The notes beneath the pieces are model-generated. The model saw only the letters and a program-made list of their open reading frames with translations. It searched no databases and was not told where the DNA came from. From IMG/VR virus record IMGVR_UViG_3300046791_000443, positions 1 to 64,000 of that record: 64,000 bases of DNA. One strand, written 5' to 3'. Shown piece after piece: positions 34,194-39,666 of this stretch. Position 1 is the first letter of the stretch; each line of letters starts with the position of its first letter. The stretch is from a virus. The translations under genes were made by a program, and so were the position numbers.

Positions 34194-34201
34194 GTGGGTT
34201 T

Positions 34202-34912
34202 CTAGCTCTGGCAGTTGTCAACGATGCCCGCGCGCGGGTTGCAGCGAGGATAGACCTTGGCGGCCATCGGCGCCACGACCGGCACCGGCATGGGCGGCGG
34301 GACGGGCTGCTGCGCCGCCATCGGCGGCTGGCTGCCCTGGGGCTCGAACTGCGAGCGCCAGGCGCACTGCTGGCCGCGCGTCATCTTGACGGCGTTGTAG
34401 GTCGCGCGGTCGTTGCACATCAGCTCGAAGGCAACGTCGTGGCGCCCCGAATTGTGCACCAGGGCGATCTTCTGGCGGGTCGCGCACTCCTCGTCGACCC
34501 AGGTGCCGCCGGCCGCGGCGCCCCAGCCAATCACCGAAACGCCACCACTCGCACTAAGCGTGCAGGGGTTCCCTCCCGAAACCGATGGGCTGTAGACGGT
34601 GGGCGTCGTGCGCACCGTCACATCGCTGGTGGTGTGGCCCTGGTTCGTGTTGGTGTTGTTGGTGCCGCCGCTGACACGCTCGTTCGAGTTGAAGTTGGTC
34701 GTGTTGGTGGTGTTGGCGGGCACGCTGTTGGTCGTGCTCTGGTTGATGATCGCCGCCGCGCCGGATCCCGACTGCGAGGACGCGCCGGCTGCCGAGTTGG
34801 AGCCCGACTGCGAGTTCGCCGTCTGCGCGTCGCTTGGCGTCGCCGCCATCAGCATCGCCCAGGCGGCGCTGAAGGCGAAGCCGTAACTGAGGGTCTTCCT
34901 GAAATTGATCAT
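34202..34912 (-). CDS. Secreted Ser/Asn/Thr-rich protein with C-terminal Cys domain
   Basis: 236 residues from the ATG at 34912. A clear signal peptide (MINFRKTLSYGFAFSAAWAM, cleavage near SDAQT). Residues 30-110 are Ser/Asn/Thr/Gly repeats (SQSGSNSAAGASSQSGSG). Next comes a domain with several Cys (NPCTLSASGG, VDEECATRQ, ELMCNDRATY, QQCAWRSQ), then a Pro-rich stretch and CNPRAGIVDNCQ. It is probably exported by the host Sec route. Signal peptides are rare among phage structural or replication proteins, so a role at the cell surface is inferred. No family recognised. Confidence 0.6.
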   Translation of the reverse strand: MINFRKTLSYGFAFSAAWAMLMAATPSDAQTANSQSGSNSAAGASSQSGSGAAAIINQSTTNSVPANTTNTTNFNSNERVSGGTNNTNTNQGHTTSDVTVRTTPTVYSPSVSGGNPCTLSASGGVSVIGWGAAAGGTWVDEECATRQKIALVHNSGRHDVAFELMCNDRATYNAVKMTRGQQCAWRSQFEPQGSQPPMAAQQPVPPPMPVPVVAPMAAKVYPRCNPRAGIVDNCQS

Positions 34913-35053
34913 GGTGATTGTGTTGCCTCTCGATTGAAGTCGCACGCCTTGAAACTGAGAAGGGTGGGAGGCCGATGCGTGCGCACCGACCTCCCTCTCC
35001 CGTCTATGGCTGGCCCTAAGACCTACCACCGCCGAGAGCCGCACTGGCTCCGA

Positions 35054-35461
35054 TTAGGGAGCCAGCTTGATCACGAAGTAGCCGCCCTGCGCCTGGCCCA
35101 GCGACTGCGATCCGCCGATGGCGGTCGAGTTGTTGGTCGTGGCGGCGAGGCCGAGGGCACCGGAGATCGTGTTGGTGCCGCTGGACGAGGTGCTGGCGTT
35201 CTCCGCGATGGAGGTGTTGCTGCCCGCGCCCGTGGTGTTCTGGCCAGCCGACGAGCCGGTCGTGGTGGACGCGCCGTTGGTGGCGCCGCCGGCGATGCCG
35301 ACCAGGAGCGCGCCGCTGTTCGACTGGCTGCCCGAGATCGTGCCGCCGCCGGAGACGGCCGAGGTCGTGCCCGCACCGATGGTGAGGCTCTGCGCTGCCG
35401 CGATACCGGCGAACGCAACGCTGGCGATACCGGCCAGCAACAGCATCTTGAGGTTCTTCAT
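35054..35461 (-). CDS. Secreted Ser/Gly/Thr-rich protein
   Basis: 135 residues from the ATG at 35461, chosen for GGGAGC upstream; a further ATG at 35479 adds six residues. Signal peptide MKNLKMLLLAGIASVAFAG with an AAAQS cleavage site. The mature part is an imperfect Ser/Thr/Gly/Asn/Ala repeat, poor in charges (GTTSAVSGGGTISGSQSNSG), ending GGYFVIKLAP. The composition suggests a beta-solenoid or fibre-forming protein. Pairs with the secreted protein just downstream at 34202. Role unknown. Confidence 0.6.
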   Translation of the reverse strand: MKNLKMLLLAGIASVAFAGIAAAQSLTIGAGTTSAVSGGGTISGSQSNSGALLVGIAGGATNGASTTTGSSAGQNTTGAGSNTSIAENASTSSSGTNTISGALGLAATTNNSTAIGGSQSLGQAQGGYFVIKLAP

Positions 35462-35485
35462 GAAGTAGCTCCCATTCATAGCCAC

Positions 35486-35507
35486 GGGGACCAGGATCCT
35501 GGGCCCC
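35486..35507 (-). other. Leader hairpin upstream of secreted protein gene
   Basis: GGGG-A-CCAGGATCCTGG-G-CCCC forms a near-perfect 22-nt inverted repeat with one mismatched pair. It is centred about 35 nt before the start at 35461 and lies in the gap 35462-35647, which holds no gene. A second small inverted repeat (AGCTCCGGGGAGCT) lies near 35553. Possible mRNA stabiliser or operator; no clear promoter boxes were found in this gap. Confidence 0.4.
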
Positions 35508-35647
35508 GGCAAGGTGTCGTTATGACCCCAAAGCCGCGGGACGATGACAGAGCTCCGGGGAGCTGTAAAGTCACAAAACGATCACAGGAGAGATCAGAAC
35601 GGTTCCAGACAGCCGTCGCCCCGCTAAGGAGGCACTAGGGCACCGTT

Positions 35648-35908
35648 TCAGGCGCGCCCGGCATAAGGGTGGACGAGCCTGACCGGGCCGGCGGCGGCGC
35701 GGCCCTGGTCAGTGATGCTGAACCAGTCGCCGTCCTGAACAATCCAGCCGAGCTGCACCATGTCGGGCGCGAAGTGGGCAACGTCCTCGGGAAAGCAGAT
35801 GTAGCCGGTGCCGCCATGCATGCGATCGAGCTCGGAGGCGTGGTTGAACATCGCCAGCACCTCCCAGATCGTGGGGTCGGCCGAGCCGACGATCGGCAGC
35901 GAGGCCAT
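35648..35908 (-). CDS. Small winged-helix-like protein
   Basis: 86 residues, ATG at 35908. A mixed helix/strand pattern: PTIWEVLAMFNHAS, then DVAHFAPDMVQLGWIVQDGD and WFSITDQGRAAAG. The LGWIVQDGDWFSITDQGR stretch resembles the wing of a winged-helix domain, as in MarR-like or small phage regulators, but the recognition helix is not clear. No family recognised. Confidence 0.5.
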   Translation of the reverse strand: MASLPIVGSADPTIWEVLAMFNHASELDRMHGGTGYICFPEDVAHFAPDMVQLGWIVQDGDWFSITDQGRAAAGPVRLVHPYAGRA

Positions 35909-35909
35909 G

Positions 35910-36311
35910 CTACGCCCTCCGGTCGGTGCCCTGGGGCCGGGCCTGGTTGAGGATGGTCAGGAACTGCTCGACGCGCCCCCGCACATCGGCCGCGGCGTGC
36001 TCGAGCCGCCCGTGCAGGGCCTCGTAGGTCGCGGCGCGCTCGCGCCAGTAGGTGACCTCGCCCTCGAGGTTGACGACGCGCACTTTCAGCTCGCTGTCGT
36101 CGGTCGCCTCGAGATAGAGCCGGGCGAGCTGCTCGCGCAGGTTGGCGATCACCGCATCGCCGGCGTCGCTGGGCGTGTAGCCGCGGCCGATCTCGAGGCT
36201 GCCGTCGGCCCTGAACGACAGGATGGTGCCGGTCTCGGTGGAGTGGAACGAGATCGCGGTGTCCCTGGGCTGGGCGATCGTGACGTCGCGGGGGATCTCG
36301 CCCTGGCTCAC
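35910..36311 (-). CDS. Coiled-coil accessory protein
   Basis: 133 residues from a GTG at 36311 overlapping the previous stop (GTGA); longer frames were rejected because they overlap other genes. It starts with a strand region (DTAISFHSTETGTILSFRADG), then GYTPSDAGDAVIANLREQLARLY and a long helix with heptad character (LKVRVVNLEGEVTYWRERAA) up to the end. Likely an oligomer. Function unknown. Confidence 0.6.
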   Translation of the reverse strand: MSQGEIPRDVTIAQPRDTAISFHSTETGTILSFRADGSLEIGRGYTPSDAGDAVIANLREQLARLYLEATDDSELKVRVVNLEGEVTYWRERAATYEALHGRLEHAAADVRGRVEQFLTILNQARPQGTDRRA

Positions 36312-36385
36312 AGCACGCGCTCCGGCAAGAAGGCCAGAACCAGCGCCAGCAAGAGCAGAACGAAGAGGATCTGGAGCGCCATCAT
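36308..36385 (-). CDS. 25-residue membrane peptide
   Basis: A tiny reading frame of 25 codons: the ATG at 36385 overlaps the upstream stop (ATGA) and its own stop overlaps the downstream start (GTGA). The peptide is MMALQILFVLLLLALVLAFL followed by PERVL: one hydrophobic span with a short basic/acidic end. Tight coupling on both sides argues it is translated. It may be a membrane toxin, a lysis helper or a regulator of a membrane protein. Confidence 0.5.
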   Translation of the reverse strand: MMALQILFVLLLLALVLAFLPERVL

Positions 36386-36762
36386 CAGACATCGACGCCC
36401 GCGGTGTGGTCGCGCTGCAGCCAGTGAAAGGCGAACATCGGCCAGAGCTGGCGGATGCCATCCTCCCAGGCAAAGGTCCGGCCCTTTTCGGGATCGAAGT
36501 TCTCGGCGCTCAGCGGCGCGCTCTTGCCGATGATAATGAAACCGGACTTCATCACGATGAAACATAGCGTCAGCCTGGTGAGAGGTTCGTGCGCCAGGAT
36601 CTTCGACCGCTCGGCAATACACCGATCGCCGGTCGTGAACCAGAAGTGACCGATCTGGCTCTTGATGAAATCGAGCGTGATGCGCCTGGCCGTCGCGCCC
36701 TGGTTGCCGAGCTCCTCAGTCGCGTCGAGGGCCTTGCTTGATGGCTCCGTATTGTCGGTCAC
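36385..36762 (-). CDS. Phage gp49/66-family protein
   Basis: 125 residues from a GTG at 36762. After a polar N-terminus, residues about 30-118 match the N4 gp49 / Sf6 gp66 family (Phage_gp49_66): IGHFWFTTGDRCI, then LCFIVMKSGFIIIGKSAPLS, ENFDPEKGRTFAWEDGIRQL and a final WPMFAFHWLQR. The family is widespread in phages and has no settled function. It overlaps the next upstream gene by 47 bp and is coupled to the tiny membrane peptide. Confidence 0.75.
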   Translation of the reverse strand: MTDNTEPSSKALDATEELGNQGATARRITLDFIKSQIGHFWFTTGDRCIAERSKILAHEPLTRLTLCFIVMKSGFIIIGKSAPLSAENFDPEKGRTFAWEDGIRQLWPMFAFHWLQRDHTAGVDV

Positions 36763-36952
36763 GTTCCGGTGCTCCTTCCAGGAAGTCGTAGAGTTGCTTG
36801 AGACTGGGCGTGTTGTCGAGGATGCGCTGCTCGACGGCGCGCGGCGCCAGGCTGTCGATCGGCGGCGTCGGCGAGGCGCGCAGCTCGGCCTTCTTCGGCC
36901 AGACGCTGAAGACCGGCTTGCGCCGCACGCCGCTCCTGATGTTCCTGGTCAC
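36716..36952 (-). CDS. Small basic accessory protein
   Basis: 78 residues from a GTG at 36952 that overlaps the stop of the Tad2-like gene (GTGA). Basic N-terminus (TRNIRSGVRRKPVFSVWPKK), a Pro-rich segment, then a helix (AVEQRILDNTPSLKQLYDFL). The last 47 bp overlap the gp49/66-family gene in another frame. Function unknown; the coupled start supports expression. Confidence 0.5.
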   Translation of the reverse strand: MTRNIRSGVRRKPVFSVWPKKAELRASPTPPIDSLAPRAVEQRILDNTPSLKQLYDFLEGAPERDRQYGAIKQGPRRD

Positions 36953-37176
36953 GCCACCTGCTCCGGCAGGATGTACCAGTCGAGGCCCCACAGATCCTGC
37001 TGCGCCGGCGTCCAGGGCACGCGCCAACCGTAGTCGCTGGCGACGAAGGCATAGGGCTCGGTCATCTTGCTGTGGGCGTCGGGACGCTGCAGCTGGATCC
37101 AGCTGTGGCTCGTCCACTCGTAGCGGGCAACGCGCCTGCCCTGGCGCATCGCCTCCTGGGCCTGGCCAAAATTCAT
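36949..37176 (-). CDS. Tad2-like (DUF2829) anti-Thoeris protein candidate
   Basis: 75 residues from the ATG at 37176, which overlaps the previous stop (ATGA). It matches the DUF2829 pattern: MNFGQAQEAMRQGRRVARYE at the N-terminus, Trp-rich strands (WTSHSWIQL), and the C-terminal signature VPWTPAQQDLWGLDWYIL in place of the family's W-x-(P/A)SQxDLLAxDW. Proteins of this family (Tad2) bind and sequester the cyclic ADP-ribose-type signal made by Thoeris immunity. The Gln-Asp and Asp-Trp positions are kept; DLLAxDW is read here as DLWGLDW. Function inferred from family. Confidence 0.75.
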   Translation of the reverse strand: MNFGQAQEAMRQGRRVARYEWTSHSWIQLQRPDAHSKMTEPYAFVASDYGWRVPWTPAQQDLWGLDWYILPEQVA

Positions 37177-37448
37177 GGGTCGTACCTCTTCAGAAACATC
37201 GGCGTGTTGGGGCCCATCCAGGCGCCCAGGGTGTTGAAGCCGAGGAACTCCTCGGCGCCGTCGTAGTCCATGCCGTCGCGCTTCATCAGCACCTCGATGC
37301 ACTTGTCGAGGTCGTAGCAGGCGATCGGCTCCTGGGTGTGCCTCTGCACCATGCCGATGAAGGCATCCTCGAAGCCGTCGGCCAGCAGCGCCTCCTCGTT
37401 GAAGGCGGATGCCCACTCGCGCAGGGTCTCCAGGTCACGCTTGTCCAT
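37173..37448 (-). CDS. Small acidic accessory protein
   Basis: 91 residues from the ATG at 37448; a GTG five codons earlier is possible. The pattern LREWASAFNEEALLADGFEDAF, then CYDLDKCIEVLMKRDGMDYD and AEEFLGFNTLGAWMGPNTPM belongs to a small protein found in many phages and some bacteria, with no known function. It is coupled by ATGA to the Tad2-like gene, so both are made together. Confidence 0.65.
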   Translation of the reverse strand: MDKRDLETLREWASAFNEEALLADGFEDAFIGMVQRHTQEPIACYDLDKCIEVLMKRDGMDYDGAEEFLGFNTLGAWMGPNTPMFLKRYDP

Positions 37449-37456
37449 CAGAACAC

Positions 37457-37529
37457 CTACCACCCTTTATGGGGCCCCTACAACACCGTAATGGGGCCCC
37501 AGTTTCTCTACCACCCTTTTAGGGGCCCC
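37457..37529 (-). repeat. GGGGCCCC palindromes in 22-bp direct repeats
   Basis: Two near-identical 22-bp units (37457-37478 and 37508-37529; CTACCACCCTTT followed by two variable bases and then GGGGCCCC) lie 51 bp apart. A third GGGGCCCC between them is preceded by ACCGTAAT. They sit directly upstream of the gene at 37448. The gap 37449-37636 holds no other gene. The GGGGCCCC core resembles the palindromes in the promoters at 47-49 kb, so this may be an operator for the same regulator. Confidence 0.5.
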
Positions 37530-37636
37530 TGGGGCCCCCGACCTCCTGTGTCGGTGCAGCTGATCTGAAGCCGTCACCGGGGGCGGCGCGCCGGCCGGCT
37601 TTCGGTCGTCTTCGACGACACTACCTGAGCGAGCCC

Positions 37637-37858
37637 TCACTCCGCTGGTGGCGCCACTACCAATGGCGCCTGCCGGATCTCCTCCACTACCACTAGCGCC
37701 CTGGCCACCAGGGCCAGGCCACGGCCCACGACCAGGGCGTGGGTCAGGCCCAGCGCCTCGACCGGCCGACCGCGGCGATGCAGCTCATCAGCCTGGCGGT
37801 GTGCGTCGTCGAGCACCTGCTCATAGCCCGCTAGATCTTGTGCCAGTGTTGTCGTCAT
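37637..37858 (-). CDS. Small helical accessory protein
   Basis: 73 residues, ATG at 37858. Helical, with LAGYEQVLDDAHRQADELHR and a hydrophobic Ala/Leu/Val segment (THALVVGRGLALVARALVVVEEI) that could be a buried helix or weak membrane span. AT-rich sequence and inverted repeats lie upstream. Function unknown. Confidence 0.5.
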   Translation of the reverse strand: MTTTLAQDLAGYEQVLDDAHRQADELHRRGRPVEALGLTHALVVGRGLALVARALVVVEEIRQAPLVVAPPAE

Positions 37859-37910
37859 CCACTAATCTCCTCGATCGCATCGATCGTATAATGTCTATTA
37901 TGGAAAATCT

Positions 37911-37947
37911 AACCTGATACCAGGTTGAGCTATTACGGTGTCGTAAT
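37911..37947. promoter_or_regulatory. Paired inverted repeats (operator candidates)
   Basis: Two perfect inverted repeats: AACCTG-atac-CAGGTT at 37911-37926 and ATTACG-gtgt-CGTAAT at 37932-37947. They lie in the gap between the genes at 37858 and 37967, next to AT-rich sequence with a minus-strand TATACG-like -10 near 37885. They could bind a regulator controlling the gene at 37637. Confidence 0.5.
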
Positions 37948-37966
37948 GGCCCAGGGCGAGTGTAGC

Positions 37967-38227
37967 CTATCGCTCGGCCTGGCGCCAGCGCATCAGGCCT
38001 CGAGCCAGGTCGCTGGCCACCACACGCGCATCGCGCTTGAGCTCGCGATAGCGTTCACCATCGAAGCCCAGCACAGGCATGCGGAAGTCGCTGTTGGCGA
38101 AGGCATGGAGCTCGTCGATCGCGGCCTGGAAGCGCGCGAGCACGAGCGTGTCCTGGGCGTCGTAGGCAGCGCGCAGCACGGGATCGTCGCGCTCGCCGTC
38201 ACCCGGCCTCGTGATGATCTGCGGCAT
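37967..38227 (-). CDS. Small helical protein after the small terminase
   Basis: 86 residues, ATG at 38227 inside the last 29 bp of terS in another frame. It begins MPQIITRPGDGERDDPVLRA, then a long helix (ARFQAAIDELHAFANSDF) and a basic end (YRELKRDARVVASDLARGLM). Resembles small helical DNA-packaging or accessory proteins, but no family is recognised. Confidence 0.5.
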   Translation of the reverse strand: MPQIITRPGDGERDDPVLRAAYDAQDTLVLARFQAAIDELHAFANSDFRMPVLGFDGERYRELKRDARVVASDLARGLMRWRQAER

Positions 38228-38843
38228 CGTCCTCGTCTCCCTTCTCGTCGTTGTCGATCGCCAGCAGCGCCTGCTTCAGCAGCTGGCGCTGGTGTGGGTT
38301 CATATCCCTGGGATTTAGGACCGTGTGAGCATGCAGGTGATTGATCTGGCCAGTGTGCTCGACACGATCAGGACCGAGCATCTGGATGAGCTTGGCGAGG
38401 TCCATCAAGGCTGCTCGCTTGTCGGTCAGCTTGAGCTTGGTGCGCATGCCAATGCGCGTGCCAGACGACGTCTTCATCTCCTCGGTGACGATCTCGGTCA
38501 GGCTCGCCATCTGATCCCTGGTGACACCGCTGAAATCCACCAGGGCCTCGTTGTCTTCAGTGAAGGCAATGAAGTCATCGAGGCTGCTGAAGGCCAGCAG
38601 TGCCATCTCCCTGATGATCTTCTGCGGATCGACATCATAGCGATCGAGCCTGGCTGCGATGCGCCTGTCGATCTCGCCTCTGATCCTGGGGTTGGCCAAC
38701 CACTTCGCACCGACCGAGCTCGCAGTCTTCGGATTTGCGCCCGCGGCGATCGCCGAGTTGGTCACATGCCGTGTCTTGCAATACTCGAGAATGAACACCT
38801 GCTGACGGGCCGTGAACTCTTCGATCGGGAACGTGCGCGCCAT
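38199..38843 (-). CDS. terS: Terminase small subunit
   Basis: 214 residues, ATG at 38843. The N-terminal 70 residues are the helix-turn-helix of the Terminase_2 family: FTARQQVFILEYCKTRHVTNSA, then AGANPKTASSVGAKWLANPR. A helical oligomerisation region follows (DPQKIIREMALLAFSSLDDF), then RTKLKLTDKRAALMDLAKLI and an acidic tail. It binds the packaging site on phage DNA and hands it to the large subunit, which lies 6 kb away at 30468. Confidence 0.85.
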   Translation of the reverse strand: MARTFPIEEFTARQQVFILEYCKTRHVTNSAIAAGANPKTASSVGAKWLANPRIRGEIDRRIAARLDRYDVDPQKIIREMALLAFSSLDDFIAFTEDNEALVDFSGVTRDQMASLTEIVTEEMKTSSGTRIGMRTKLKLTDKRAALMDLAKLIQMLGPDRVEHTGQINHLHAHTVLNPRDMNPHQRQLLKQALLAIDNDEKGDEDDAADHHEAG

Positions 38844-38853
38844 GCATCATCTC

Positions 38854-39129
38854 CTAACGCTTCATCCGCAGCGGCCTGTCGATTTGCTCACGAGTGATCC
38901 ACATACAGCTGTATTCCTGACCAGGAAAGTCACGTTCTGCCTCGATCAGCGCGAGCTCGCACAGCGTCACGTTCCTGGTCGCCTCACCATACATGAGACA
39001 GTCCAGGCGCAACCTGAAGTCACCCCCTCGACACACGAACGGCTGCCAGGCAACGCCCTGCTCGACACCTGCCGCCTCGATCGGCACGCCCATCACCATC
39101 ATGATCGTGGCCAGCGTCATCGCCATCAT
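38854..39129 (-). CDS. Small secreted Cys-containing protein
   Basis: 91 residues from the ATG at 39129 overlapping the previous stop (ATGA). Hydrophobic N-terminus (MMAMTLATIMMVMGVPIEAA), most likely a signal peptide. The mature part has four Cys (PFVCRGGDF, LDCLMYGE, TLCELALI, YSCMWITR) that could form two disulfides. A possible periplasmic effector or lysis helper. Not recognised. Confidence 0.55.
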   Translation of the reverse strand: MMAMTLATIMMVMGVPIEAAGVEQGVAWQPFVCRGGDFRLRLDCLMYGEATRNVTLCELALIEAERDFPGQEYSCMWITREQIDRPLRMKR

Positions 39130-39389
39130 GACTTGGCCTCCTCGTCGATCGGCGCGTTCCAGTACACCCGACAGCGGCCGGCCAGATCCTGGAGCTCGGC
39201 CTTGAGCTCGAGCAGCCTGATCACCGCATGCGGGATCGGCGTGTCGCCAACCAGCCACCTGTGAACCGTCGAGCGATCGACATCACACATCTTCGCCAGG
39301 TCGGCATTGAGCAGATCAAGCCGCACCAGCAGATGCGCCAGGTGCTGGTGGCTGGTGTCGAGCTTCTGGGGGAACGGTATGCCTGTCAT
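39126..39389 (-). CDS. Helix-turn-helix DNA-binding protein
   Basis: 87 residues from the ATG at 39389 (GTG one codon earlier is possible) with AGGTTG. Residues about 15-65 form a helix-turn-helix of the XRE/YdaS-like kind: LAHLLVRLDLLNADLAKMCD, VDRSTVHRWLVGDTPIPHAV and a final helix LLELKAELQDL. It lies beside the iteron-rich region and the primase-helicase, so it may regulate that region. Recognition helix is DRSTVHRWL. Confidence 0.7.
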   Translation of the reverse strand: MTGIPFPQKLDTSHQHLAHLLVRLDLLNADLAKMCDVDRSTVHRWLVGDTPIPHAVIRLLELKAELQDLAGRCRVYWNAPIDEEAKS

Positions 39390-39409
39390 CACATCAACCT
39401 AATATGCCT

Positions 39410-39657
39410 GGTGCATTTTGCAACATCTCACCGCAGACAACGCCGCGTGCGCCTGGGGTGCAAAGGTGCAATGGGGTGCGTTGTTTTCTACAGAACCCCT
39501 ATAAAAGTCAGAGCACCCCACAAGCCAGTAATCTCATCCATCTATAGGACTTTTAGTAAATATCTTTGCACCTTTGCACCCTACTACTAATAAACTGTTG
39601 ATATTAAACAAAACCTAGGGTGCAAAGCGGGGTGCATTGGTAGGGTGCATTGGTGCA
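39410..39657. repeat. AT-rich region with GGTGCA iterons (origin candidate)
   Basis: Nine GGTGCA hexamers: direct at 39410, 39457, 39465, 39619, 39631, 39644 and 39652; inverted (TGCACC) at 39567 and 39575. Most extend to GGTGCAAAG or GGTGCATTG. Between them is the most AT-rich stretch of the window (39540-39615). No gene fits the gap 39393-39666. Iterons plus an AT-rich unwinding stretch beside a primase-helicase are typical of a replication origin; a regulator array is the alternative. Confidence 0.5.
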
Positions 39658-39666
39658 TTGGTCGGC

